Source of the DNA: Natrarchaeobius chitinivorans
GTDB lineage: Archaea > Halobacteriota > Halobacteria > Halobacteriales > Natrialbaceae
Assembly (NCBI RefSeq): GCF_003841505.1
Contig: NZ_REGA01000002.1
Span: 310,001 to 374,000 of the forward strand
DNA: 64,000 nt
Reading direction: 5' to 3'
Part shown: in pieces, positions 34,169-43,224 of the stretch
Numbering within the stretch: position 1 is the first letter of the stretch
Layout of the letters: each line of letters begins with the position of its first letter
Notes under the pieces: model-generated
The model's database searches: none
What the model saw: only the letters and a program-made list of their open reading frames with translations
What the model was told of the DNA's origin: nothing
Program-made: the position numbers and the translations under genes

Positions 34169-34314
34169 AACGATTCCGAGTCCCGAGCCCAGGATACGAT
34201 CGCTGTTCTTTACTCACCGAATATGTCCTCCATTTCCACCGTATATTCCCGCTGAGATCTAATTCGTGGGATTTCTAGAAACGATTATTTGTGGTTTCGT
34301 GTGGTCTGCAGAGT

Positions 34315-35109
34315 ATGGGAGGCAGAATAATAACTGACGGTGATGTGGATAGGTTACTGGAGTCGATATCGGAGGATCTCGTACTGATCGAATCCGAATC
34401 GGCCGATTCCGACGTTATCACACGGGAGATAGAATCCATCGAATCGCTACGGGACCCAACCGCCGTTTCGAGCCCGTTCGGTGACACCGCGGTCGTTGCA
34501 CGGTATAATCACCTGTCAGACACGTCACTCGACGAGATATCTGCCCTCCTCGAACCATCGGTTACTGACGTCGAAGTATCTCACGAACCCGTTCAAGTGT
34601 TACGTAGTGAGGGGTACGATCCGGACGCGCTCAAAGAGAAACTCAAAGCGCAACTTCCAGATGCCGACGATCTCCACACCAAGTTTATGAAATCGCTCCC
34701 CGGGGTCGTTATTGCGGTGTGGGTCACGATCCAACTCGTTCTGGAACAGGCGGCTGACGTTCCTGGCTGGTTGGACTGGGGAGCGTTTTTCGCGGTGGGA
34801 ATTCTGGCACCGGTGAGTATGATCGCAGTCACCCGTACTCGGTGGCTCGAAATGCCGCTGCTCAATGACCGAGTTCGTCTCTGCCAGATCGGATTTGCCC
34901 TTCTCTCGTTCGTCGTTTGGGCGTATTCTCTCGGAGGTCCATTCGAGCGTACAGGAGCGGTTCCGTACGATCCACTCGTCGGCGCAGTCGTGCTCTTCAT
35001 TTACACCGGATTTATGATCGCTATCCTCGAGATAGTCACATTCTTTTACGACGAGTCCACTGAAGATCCGTTTGCTACGGTCGACCGAGATGACTCTCCG
35101 ACGACCTAA
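34315..35109 (+). CDS. Unknown four-helix membrane protein
   Basis: 264 residues from ATG 34315 (GTG 34291 is an alternative). The soluble N-terminal 120 residues are acidic with ARYNHLSDTSLDEISALLEP-type patterns; then come about four hydrophobic helices (VVIAVWVTIQLVLEQ, WGAFFAVGILAPVSMIAV, LCQIGFALLSFVVWAY, LVGAVVLFIYTGFMIAILEIV). No known family recognised. Its base composition is more AT-rich than the genome average, in line with the accessory look of this region. Confidence 0.65.
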   Translation: MGGRIITDGDVDRLLESISEDLVLIESESADSDVITREIESIESLRDPTAVSSPFGDTAVVARYNHLSDTSLDEISALLEPSVTDVEVSHEPVQVLRSEGYDPDALKEKLKAQLPDADDLHTKFMKSLPGVVIAVWVTIQLVLEQAADVPGWLDWGAFFAVGILAPVSMIAVTRTRWLEMPLLNDRVRLCQIGFALLSFVVWAYSLGGPFERTGAVPYDPLVGAVVLFIYTGFMIAILEIVTFFYDESTEDPFATVDRDDSPTT

Positions 35110-35943
35110 CAGTTCGAGACGATTTACCCGAACGGAGGTTACATCATGAGACACACACTTATTGATTTATATATTATTATAGGGGTGTAGTGGTAACGAT
35201 GAGGGTTCGCAGGTCCTGATGTGTGAATTGGCCTACGAACGTCCCAAAGAGAACTGGAAACGACGAATTTCGAATCCGAAGTCGGAGAGTTCCTACTGGC
35301 ACCCTCGCATCGTTCGTCACCTGTTTTCTCGCGCTCCAGTGTCTAATCAGAGAAACGTACCGACAAGTGGTGTTGTATAATATAGGGCTATTTCTACACA
35401 TATGGACCACCATATACTTGTCATTAAAAATGGCTGTAGTGCAGACCGATGGATACTCTTCCGAATAATTCTGCCAGAAATCACGATCTCTCGGAGGCAG
35501 ACTCATGGAGAAATTTGTCAATTCAATCTCTCTACCCAGTATTCGGGTGGCCAGATAGATTATGATGGCCTGGTTCGTCCCGAACAGTTCTTCCACACCG
35601 ATAGCGTTTCAAACGGGGGGATTTTCTTTCTGTGGAATTGACCATAAGGACAGTATATGTTTCTATCGTGGTTATCTTTCACACTACTGCCCAATCAGTG
35701 TCCGCATTCCCACTGGGAGAACCTCGACGTAGGAAACGTCAACGATTCTTTCCAACATGGCGGAAATATACTATAGTAATATATTTTATAATAACCCACA
35801 ATCGAGAACTCGTCCATTGGTTCCAACTCCCTCGAGCACGCCTCGAATCGGCCAGAAAGGAACGCACCGAAGAGAGTGTCAACTGATCACAACTAGCAAC
35901 GTCACTCGATATATATGCCTCGAGCGCAAACCACCAACCCACG
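35110..35943. other. AT-rich gene-free interval
   Basis: About 830 bp clearly poorer in GC than the rest, with runs such as TTATATATTATTAT. Open frames in it lack haloarchaeal codon use and recognisable domains. The right end carries the promoter of the AOR-like gene: TATATAT at 35910-35916, 28-34 bp before its ATG. The rest could be decayed mobile DNA; I see no terminal repeats. Confidence 0.5.
35910..35916 (+). promoter_or_regulatory. TATA box of the AOR-like gene
   Basis: TATATAT centred about 31 bp before ATG 35944. In archaea transcription begins roughly 25 bp after the TATA box, so the mRNA would be nearly leaderless; no Shine-Dalgarno is seen before the ATG. Confidence 0.6.
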
Positions 35944-37749
35944 ATGGTGAGTCGTCCGTATATCATACGAGCGGATCTTTCCGCGGGGACTGTCCAGAAA
36001 GAACGGATACCTGAATCGTGGCGACGGACCCACCTTGGCGGCAAGGGAATCGGTGCCCGATATCTCTACGAGGAACTGTCCGCCGGAGCTGACCCACTCG
36101 GTCCCGAAAACGTACTCGCGTTCTGTGTGGGACCGCTGGCCGGAGCGCTTCCGGGTGGGACCCGCTACGCTGCCGTCACGAAGTCCCCGCTTACGGGACT
36201 ATTTCTCGACTCCTACGCCGGCGGCACGTTCGCCGAGCGGTTCGCCGGTTCGCTCGAGGACTGTCTGGCGCTGCTCGTGACCGGGCGAAGCGAGTCGCCC
36301 GTTCGAATCGTCGTCGGTGGAGGATCGGCCGAAGTCGAACCCGCCGAAACGTGGGGAGAAGACACGGTCGCCACTGCGGAGAATCGATCCGATGCGGCCA
36401 CTGCGTGTATCGGACCGGCGGGGGAGAACGAAGTCCGGTACGCGACGATCGCTTCTGACGCCGGTGACCACCACGCTGGGCGGGGAGGTGCCGGCGCGGT
36501 GATGGGATCGAAACACCTCAAAGCGGTCGTAGCCGAAGGGGAGCCGGTCGATCCGCCGACGCCGGAGTTGACACGCCTCCACGAGGAGTACACCGACCGA
36601 TACGCGAACGACGAGACGGGGGCCTGGCAGGCCAGCAGCGAGACCCTCGAGTCAGTCGACTTCGCCGACGAAGTTGGTGCGCTGGCGACGGAGGGCTGGC
36701 GGGACAGCGAGTTCGAGGGAGCAAGGGAGATCGGCATCGAGGCGGTACGCGACGCGTCGGTCGGCCGCGAATACCCCGACGAGGCGGTTCCGGGCGGATT
36801 CCGGATCGAAACGGACGAGGGAGAGACGGTCCCGAGGGGTGGCACGCAGATGACTCTGGGCGCGGGGCTCGGTATCGACGACTTCGACACCGTCGCGGCG
36901 CTTGGCGAGCTGTGCGACCGGCTCGGCCTCGACGTGATCTCGGCGGGGAACGCAGTCGCGTGGGCGATCCGTGCAGCAGAGACGGAGGCGATCGATGCCG
37001 ACCTCGAGTTCGGTGATGGCGACGCGGCAACACGGCTTCTCGAGGCCATCGCGACGGACGCGAGCGGGCCGTGTGATCGACGCGTCGTCGAGACACTCAG
37101 GGACGGCGTCGACGCCGCAGCGAAAGCGTTCGACGTCGAGACGATCCCGACGGTCAAGTCGATGGAGCTTCCCACCTACGATCCTCGCCGTGCCGCGGGG
37201 ATGGCGCTCGCGTACGCGACGAGCGATCGGGGTGGATGTCACCGCCGGGCACGCCCCATCGAAGAGGAACTGTTCGAGACCTGGGGGGACGACGAACGGG
37301 TGACAGCCGTCGTAACCGCCCAGGATATTCGCTCGCTCCTGTGGAGCCTCATCGTAGACGATTTCGCGGGAGAAGTGCTGTGGCGCGACTGCGGCGCGGC
37401 GTTTCTCGAGGCGCTAAACGACGATGCCAGTCTCGCGTACCCGACCGCTCCCTCCGAACTCCGTCGTCTCGGCGAGCGCAACTGGACGCTGGTCCGTCTG
37501 TTCAACGTCCGCGAGGGTGTCGACAGAACCGGGGATAGACTCCCTGACTCGCTTCTCGACCCGAATAGCGACGACCGCGCCCACATCGACGCGAACGATC
37601 TTGAGAGGCTTCTCGACGCCTACTACCGTATGCGGGGGTGGGGCATCGACGGACGCCCAACCGAAACGACGCTCGAGCGACTCGACCTCGCGGACGTCAG
37701 AGACGAAACGACGCCGGCGGGGACTCCGTTCGACGCTACCAACGACTAA
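35944..37749 (+). CDS. Aldehyde ferredoxin oxidoreductase-family protein lacking the main Fe-S cysteines
   Basis: 601 residues covering the whole AOR length. N-terminal domain signs: GGKGIGARYLYEEL, GPLAGALPGGTRYAAVTKSPLTG, YAGGTFAERF and GRGGAGAVMGSKHLKAV. Middle/C-terminal signs: LGAGLGIDDFDTVAALGELCDRLGLDVISAGN and SDRGGCHRRA. AORs oxidise aldehydes with a tungsten-bispterin cofactor and a [4Fe-4S] cluster held by CxxCxxxC plus a late Cys. Here the segment that should hold CxxCxxxC (residues about 278-292, near EAVPGGFRIET) has no cysteine, while the late Cys (432) remains. The protein may have lost the cluster, use another electron route, or be non-catalytic. An AOR origin is secure; activity is not. 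Confidence 0.8.
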   Translation: MVSRPYIIRADLSAGTVQKERIPESWRRTHLGGKGIGARYLYEELSAGADPLGPENVLAFCVGPLAGALPGGTRYAAVTKSPLTGLFLDSYAGGTFAERFAGSLEDCLALLVTGRSESPVRIVVGGGSAEVEPAETWGEDTVATAENRSDAATACIGPAGENEVRYATIASDAGDHHAGRGGAGAVMGSKHLKAVVAEGEPVDPPTPELTRLHEEYTDRYANDETGAWQASSETLESVDFADEVGALATEGWRDSEFEGAREIGIEAVRDASVGREYPDEAVPGGFRIETDEGETVPRGGTQMTLGAGLGIDDFDTVAALGELCDRLGLDVISAGNAVAWAIRAAETEAIDADLEFGDGDAATRLLEAIATDASGPCDRRVVETLRDGVDAAAKAFDVETIPTVKSMELPTYDPRRAAGMALAYATSDRGGCHRRARPIEEELFETWGDDERVTAVVTAQDIRSLLWSLIVDDFAGEVLWRDCGAAFLEALNDDASLAYPTAPSELRRLGERNWTLVRLFNVREGVDRTGDRLPDSLLDPNSDDRAHIDANDLERLLDAYYRMRGWGIDGRPTETTLERLDLADVRDETTPAGTPFDATND

Positions 37750-38551
37750 CTCGAATACAGGTCTCACATTCCAGCATTCTTTTGATATATTTGGGTAGTG
37801 ATCTATACCGGTTCGTTCTCGAGACTGCTGTCATGTTTCGGATCTGTCTCGGCCGAGATTACAGCGAGAACGATCCATCGAGTGTCTGGACTGAAATGGA
37901 CGGGGTGTCGATGAATCTGCCTATTGTACAGTGATTCAACTGATTTTCCGCCAGGACGAGGACGCACGTATCGCAAAAATCGTGTACAGAAGAAGCTGTC
38001 GTATAGTCGGCCGAGCGAGTGGGTGTCTCCTGTTTCCCATACTGGGGAATTATCGACTAGATAATATATTAGGTTCGACTGCGTGGCGCAATACTATCTC
38101 TTGATTTTCGTCGTGTTACCCGTCCAAAAAATAATCTGATCGAACTCCCTCGTGGGAGGCAGTCGGTCACGTCACCGGCGAACCGATTCACAGTGTCCGT
38201 CCTGGGTCGATCGCTTTCTATTACGGTCATACTACTGTAAACACACGCTGGTATTTCACCTCGTCGTATTAGTAAAGTACCATTTATAGGTTCGTTCGAG
38301 CTCGAGATATAGTAGCCACTGGAAGTCACTGCACACCTGATCGCACGACCAGAGCGCGGTTCTCGTTCGTTTCACTCACTCCGAACCGCGGAATGGCGAG
38401 CGGCGACCACGGGGAGCCGTGCGCGAGTGGATACGAGTGAGAACCGCGATGATGCGAACGGGGGAACGCAGTGACCCGTGAGCTGTGCGATGGATGTGTA
38501 AATTGTTCCAGTTGGTACTATAACACTCACGCCGTGGACTGTCCGATATCG
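37750..38551. other. Gene-free interval between AOR-like gene and etfA (convergent)
   Basis: About 800 bp with an AT-rich left part. No credible gene. A 10-bp inverted repeat CGCGGTTCTC (38355-38364) / GAGAACCGCG (38439-38448) lies 104-197 bp beyond the etfA stop and could fold into a stem, possibly ending transcripts. Confidence 0.45.
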
Positions 38552-39523
38552 TCACGCCTCGCGTATCGTGTCGTTCAGTTCTGGAACGATTTCGTGGAGG
38601 TCGCCGATGACCGCGTAGTCCGCCTTCTGTATGATCGCGGCCTCCGGATCGGTGTTGATCGCGAGGATGGTTTCGGCACCTTTGCAGCCGACCATGTGTT
38701 GGACTGCCCCGCTGATCCCGCAGGGGATGTAGATGTCCGGGCTGATCTTCGCACCCGTCTGCCCGATCTGATCGTCGTGGGGTCGCCATCCCTCGTTAAC
38801 TGCGGCTCGAGACGCACCCACCGTCCCGCCGAGTAGATCCGCCAGTTCCTCGAGTTGGTCGTACGCGTCTGGCCCGCCGACGCCCCGACCACCGCCGATC
38901 ACGACTCTTGCTTCCCCAAGTGGAATCCCTTCTTCGTCCGCCCGTTCGACCCGCTCGACCTGAACCCGAAACTGGGTGTCCTCGAGCGACGGGGTAAACT
39001 CGCTTTCTGACGGATCAGTCGTCGATTCGGCTTTCTCGATCGGAAACTCGTGCTCTGCCGGCGTGAGGAGTGTCGTCCCTGCCTCGAGGCGTGCGTGCTC
39101 GATCAGGCTGCCGCCCCATCGATTTCGCCGCAGTTCGTACGCTCCGTCCTCGACGACGTCGATTCCGATGCAGTTCGCTGCCATCGGCACGTCGAGGGTC
39201 GCTCCGACGTGAGCCAGCACTTCGTGGCCCCGATCGGTGCCCGGAGCGACCACCGCGCTCGGGTCGACGTCGGAGGCGAGTTGTGCGACGCTCTCTCCCC
39301 ACGCCTCCGGCGCGTAGCCGTCGAGTCGATCGTGTACCACGTGATAGACCTCGTCGACGCCGTAGGCACCGAGTTCGTCGACCGAGAGCCGACTCCCGCC
39401 AGCGAATGCGACGACGTCGAGGGACTCGCCGTCCCCGTCCGCCAGCTCGCGAGCCAGCGTGAGCATCTCGAGGGTCTCTTCCGTCGGATCGGACCCCTCG
39501 CGTTCGACGAACGCGAGCGTCAT
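38552..39523 (-). CDS. etfA: Electron transfer flavoprotein, alpha subunit
   Basis: 323 residues. The C-terminal FAD-binding domain is diagnostic: GRGVGGPDAYDQLEELADLLGG, GASRAAVNEGW, IGQTGAKISPDIYIPCGISGAVQHMVG and ILAINTDPEAAI. ETF accepts electrons from acyl-CoA or N-methyl dehydrogenases and passes them to the quinone pool through ETF-quinone oxidoreductase, which is not in this window. Overlaps etfB by four bases, in one apparent operon with the dimethylglycine dehydrogenase-like gene, which suggests that protein is its donor. Confidence 0.95.
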   Translation of the reverse strand: MTLAFVEREGSDPTEETLEMLTLARELADGDGESLDVVAFAGGSRLSVDELGAYGVDEVYHVVHDRLDGYAPEAWGESVAQLASDVDPSAVVAPGTDRGHEVLAHVGATLDVPMAANCIGIDVVEDGAYELRRNRWGGSLIEHARLEAGTTLLTPAEHEFPIEKAESTTDPSESEFTPSLEDTQFRVQVERVERADEEGIPLGEARVVIGGGRGVGGPDAYDQLEELADLLGGTVGASRAAVNEGWRPHDDQIGQTGAKISPDIYIPCGISGAVQHMVGCKGAETILAINTDPEAAIIQKADYAVIGDLHEIVPELNDTIREA

Positions 39524-40293
39524 ATCACTTCGACCTCCGACTCGAGTACGTCGACGACGTTCGCTACGGCATCGGTGCCATCACCGAGTATTTCGGCTTC
39601 GGATTCGGCGGTCTCGGGTGCTTCCAGGCGGACTTTCTCGTACGTTCCGGCACCCGTATCGGCGGTCGGTTCGCGTCGATCGACGTCCTGGCGACGCGCC
39701 TGCATCTTTGCGCGCATCGAGGCGTACCGCGGCTCGTTGATCCCCTCTTTGACCGTGATAACGGCCGGGAGGGCGATCTCGTACACCTCCTCGCCGCCGG
39801 AAACCTCGCGCCTGGCGATCGCCGTCCCGTCCTCGACGTCGAGCGATTTGATCCCCGTTACACACGGGAGGTCGAGTTCGGCCGCGACGCGAGTACCGAC
39901 CTGATAGTTCGCCGCATCTGCTGACTCGTTACCGAACAACAACAGATCGAATTCGGCTCCATCATCGCCGAGTTCGCGGACCCCGTTCGCGATAGCGCTG
40001 GCGGTCGCTCGCGGTCCCCACTCTTCGTCTCCGGCTTCGAGTAACGTGGCCTCGTCGGCCTGCATGGCAAGTCCGGTTCGGAGTTGTTCGGTCGCTTCCT
40101 CTGGCCCGAGCGTAAGGACGTGTGCCGAACCGCCGTGTGCTTCGGTTTGCTGGACGGCTTCTTCGATTGCACACTCCTCGTGGGGGCTCATGGTAAAGCC
40201 CAGATTGGTCGTGTCGATTCGCTGTTCGTCGTCGGTCAGTACGATCTTTGCGCCGGTGTTCGGCACCCGTTTGATACAGGCGAGTACGTTCAT
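39520..40293 (-). CDS. etfB: Electron transfer flavoprotein, beta subunit
   Basis: 257 residues. Starts MNVLACIKRVPNTGAKI as in the family, then MSPHEECAIEEAVQ and VLTLGPEEATEQLRTGLAMQADEATLL, LLFGNESADAANYQVGTRVAAELDLPCVTG and the signature LPAVITVKEGINEPRYASMRAKMQAR. Pairs with EtfA to bind FAD and AMP. Starts 65 bp after the dehydrogenase gene and overlaps etfA. Confidence 0.95.
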   Translation of the reverse strand: MNVLACIKRVPNTGAKIVLTDDEQRIDTTNLGFTMSPHEECAIEEAVQQTEAHGGSAHVLTLGPEEATEQLRTGLAMQADEATLLEAGDEEWGPRATASAIANGVRELGDDGAEFDLLLFGNESADAANYQVGTRVAAELDLPCVTGIKSLDVEDGTAIARREVSGGEEVYEIALPAVITVKEGINEPRYASMRAKMQARRQDVDRREPTADTGAGTYEKVRLEAPETAESEAEILGDGTDAVANVVDVLESEVEVI

Positions 40294-40358
40294 TGTGTCG
40301 TAGTGAAGAGGCCGGCGACGGCCTCCGTGTGTTCGATAGCGGTCCCTGTGTGTGGCGG

Positions 40359-42893
40359 TTAGCCGCGGATTCGTTCGTTCTCGGGGTCGAACAGCGGTCT
40401 GCTCCCAACGACCTCGACGGTTACCGGATACCGTTCGCCCATGTACTCGACGTGGAGATCCTGCCCTTCCTCGGCGTACTCCGGCGGGAGGTACGCCATG
40501 AGGAGGTGCTTGCCGACGGTCGGTCCGGTCCCCGCGCTCGTCACGTACGATTCGCGACCCTCGCCGTCGACGATCACGTCGCCCTCTTCGTCCAGTATCG
40601 GCTCGTTACCCAGCATGAATCGCCGCTCGCCGTCTGCCGACAGGTGATCGACGACCGAGAGCGTACACAACGTGGCCGCGTTCTCCTCTTCGATCGCGTC
40701 CGCGTACGCGTCCTTGCCGACGAAGTCCGCGTCTTTGACGCCGTGGAACGTCAGACCGGCTTCCGCGGGCGTGTACTCGAGTTCGAGTTCGTGACCGTAG
40801 AGGCGATACCCCTTCTCCATCCGACCGGTCGTTCCGTAGACGCCCATTCCGACGGGTCGAATGTCGTACTCCTCGCCAGCCTCGGCGATGGTATCCCAGA
40901 GCCGTCGTCCCTGTCCCATCGGCGCGTAGACCTCCCACCCGAGTTCGCCCACGTAGGAGAGACGCATCGCCCAGGCGTCGACTTCGCCGACGGTTAAATC
41001 CTGGGCCGTGTACGGCGGGAACGCCTCGTCGGACACGTCTTCTTCGGCGACGTCGGCGATCACGTCGCGGGCGTCGGGCCCCCAGATGCCGAGCGTACAG
41101 AGCGACTCGGATCGGTCGATCAGACTCACGTTCCCGGTATCCGGAATGTGGCGTGTGAACCATGCACGATCGGAGCCGGCCGCCGCACCGCCGGTTATCA
41201 CCCGGTACCGTTCGGGGCCGAGACGTGCGATCGTCAGATCGGAGACGAAACCGCCGTTCTCCGCGAGAATCGGTGTATAAACCGTTTTGCCGACGTCGAC
41301 GTCGGTTCGACCGACGGCCATCCGTTCCATATATTCGGGAACGTCGGATCCGACGAAGTCGAAGATGCCAAAACCCATGTCGCCGATCATGGCGACGTTG
41401 TCGCGCATGTGACAGTGTTCGGCGAGGATGATCGGCGACCACCAGCGCGAATCCCACTCGTTGGGGCGCGTAAGCCCTGCAAGTTCGGTGTTGTACTCCG
41501 TGAGCAGATCCCGGTTCGACTCGAACCACTGTGGACGCTCCCAGCCGGCGGCCTCGAAAAACTGCGCGTCGAGGTCCTCTTGCCGGTCGTAGAACGCGCT
41601 GGTTCGAAGCGGCCGCGAACTCTGCCACTGTTCGGCCGGATGGACGATGCCGTAGATCTTCTGGAACCCCTCTCGAGAGCGGTTCTCGACGAACGTTCGG
41701 GAGGTCCCGTACTCGTAAAAACGGTTGACGTTCGACGCGTGGAGGTCAATGTCGGACCAGCCACGCGTCATCCACTGGGCGACGGCCTCACCGATCGCCG
41801 GCGCTTCCTTGATCCAGACGGCCGCACACGACCACAGCCCCTCGACGTCCTGCAGCGGGCCGAGTAGCGGCATCCCGTCCGGGGTCTGTGAGAGGAGTCC
41901 GTCGATCTCGTGGCGGACCCCGGCCTCCGGATCGTCGAGCAACTGGGGGACGATCTCGAGGGCGTCCGCCATCGACTGTTCGAACGCGTCGTCGGTCAGC
42001 GGCGGCTGGGTCGGCGAGAGCGGTGCCTCCTCGATCGACGGCACGTCGTCGACGTCCCAGAGGATCGGTCGGTGCTGATAGGAGCCGACCTCGAGGTCGT
42101 TGCCGTGCTGGCGTTCGTACATCTGCGTGTCCATATCCCGTATGACGGGAAACGAGATCTCGCCTTCGTACTCCTCGAAGTACGAGATCGGTCCGACGCT
42201 GACCATCTGGTGGACCGCAGGTGTCAGCGGGATCTCGACGCCGGCCATCGCGGCTATCTTTGGGCTCCACAGTCCCGCTGCGATCACTACCTCGTCAGCC
42301 TGAACGGTTCCGCGATCCGTCTCGACGGCCCGGATGGCTCCGTCCTCGACGTGGAGGTCGAGCACCGTCGTGTTCGGCGAGACCGTCAGTCCGCCGTCGG
42401 CGGCGTGGTCCGCTCGAGCACGCATGACCTCGCCCGCCCGGAGCGGATCACAGGTCCCGGCACTCGGGCTGTAGAACCCACCTTCGATGATCTCCGTGTT
42501 GAGATAGGGGACCATCTCCTCGACCTCGTCGACGTCGAGCATCCTGCCGGGTTCGCCCCAGGCTTTGGCCGACTGGACGCGTCGCTCGAGTTCGTCCATG
42601 CGCTCTTCCGTACGGGCCACCTCGAGCCCGCCGCTTTCGGTGAACGTGTCCATGTCCTCGTACTGCTCGATACTCCGGCGGGTCAGGTGGGTCATCTCCT
42701 TCGAGTGTTCGACGGGCATGAGGAAGTTCGACGCGTGGCCCGTCGACCCGCCGGGGTCCGGCAGCGGTCCCTTGTCCAGTACGACGAGGTCCGTTCGGCC
42801 CTGCTCAGTGAGGTGGTAGGCGAGACTGTTCCCGACGATCCCGGCCCCGATGATGACTGTCTCCGCACTCGAGGGGAGGTCGCGTTCGCTCAT
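40359..42893 (-). CDS. Dimethylglycine/sarcosine dehydrogenase-like flavoprotein with C-terminal GcvT domain
   Basis: 844 residues from ATG 42893; the frame extends upstream without family likeness. Residues about 10-400 are a DAO-type FAD oxidoreductase: ETVIIGAGIVGNSLAYHL dinucleotide-binding loop and GGSTGHASNF, where His53 is placed like the His that carries covalent FAD in dimethylglycine dehydrogenase. Residues about 430-844 are folate-binding GcvT-like (YGTTGRMEKGYRLYGHELELEYTPAEAG, FVGKDAY, GKHLLMAYLP). Such enzymes demethylate dimethylglycine or sarcosine and hand the carbon to tetrahydrofolate as methylene-THF. The etfBA genes downstream fit the electron path. Substrate (dimethylglycine, sarcosine, or another N-methyl compound) is not decided. 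Confidence 0.88.
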   Translation of the reverse strand: MSERDLPSSAETVIIGAGIVGNSLAYHLTEQGRTDLVVLDKGPLPDPGGSTGHASNFLMPVEHSKEMTHLTRRSIEQYEDMDTFTESGGLEVARTEERMDELERRVQSAKAWGEPGRMLDVDEVEEMVPYLNTEIIEGGFYSPSAGTCDPLRAGEVMRARADHAADGGLTVSPNTTVLDLHVEDGAIRAVETDRGTVQADEVVIAAGLWSPKIAAMAGVEIPLTPAVHQMVSVGPISYFEEYEGEISFPVIRDMDTQMYERQHGNDLEVGSYQHRPILWDVDDVPSIEEAPLSPTQPPLTDDAFEQSMADALEIVPQLLDDPEAGVRHEIDGLLSQTPDGMPLLGPLQDVEGLWSCAAVWIKEAPAIGEAVAQWMTRGWSDIDLHASNVNRFYEYGTSRTFVENRSREGFQKIYGIVHPAEQWQSSRPLRTSAFYDRQEDLDAQFFEAAGWERPQWFESNRDLLTEYNTELAGLTRPNEWDSRWWSPIILAEHCHMRDNVAMIGDMGFGIFDFVGSDVPEYMERMAVGRTDVDVGKTVYTPILAENGGFVSDLTIARLGPERYRVITGGAAAGSDRAWFTRHIPDTGNVSLIDRSESLCTLGIWGPDARDVIADVAEEDVSDEAFPPYTAQDLTVGEVDAWAMRLSYVGELGWEVYAPMGQGRRLWDTIAEAGEEYDIRPVGMGVYGTTGRMEKGYRLYGHELELEYTPAEAGLTFHGVKDADFVGKDAYADAIEEENAATLCTLSVVDHLSADGERRFMLGNEPILDEEGDVIVDGEGRESYVTSAGTGPTVGKHLLMAYLPPEYAEEGQDLHVEYMGERYPVTVEVVGSRPLFDPENERIRG

Positions 42894-43224
42894 CGTCGCT
42901 CCTGGCCTCCGCCGGAAGAGCGTTCGTTCTCCGGGTCGGACCGTACTCTCGGTTCGGTGGCGTACAGTATCATCGTCGTGTGGGAGTGACCACCGCACGG
43001 AGTATTAAAAGACCGCATACTTGACAGTATCGAGGAAAGTCGAGGAACGGCCACGACGGCCGGTGTTCGTCGATCCGCAGCCGAATTTAGCCGTATAAGG
43101 GTTGGAAGCGACGTTTTCGGAGTGAGTCTCGAGGGAGTTGGCCCCACGCCGGGGGACGGCCTCGAGGAACTCCTGGTGCCCACTCCACAACGTAAATCCG
43201 TTCTAACTCGTTGGGGAGTGTGGT
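42894..43224. other. Upstream region of the dehydrogenase-etfBA operon
   Basis: About 330 bp between the folCP stop and the dehydrogenase start, both on the minus strand. It has AT-rich patches (TATTAAAAG near 43000 and TTAGCCGTATAAGG near 43088) that could be promoter elements. No gene seen. Confidence 0.4.

Noticed and set aside
35177-35596. 139-codon minus-strand open frame in the AT-rich interval
   Set aside because: Not haloarchaeal in composition and no recognisable domain; could be mobile-element debris but this cannot be supported.
33000-38550. Complete integrative element or provirus downstream of tRNA-Gln
   Set aside because: No integrase, replication or capsid gene and no second distal attachment copy in the window; only a scar can be argued.
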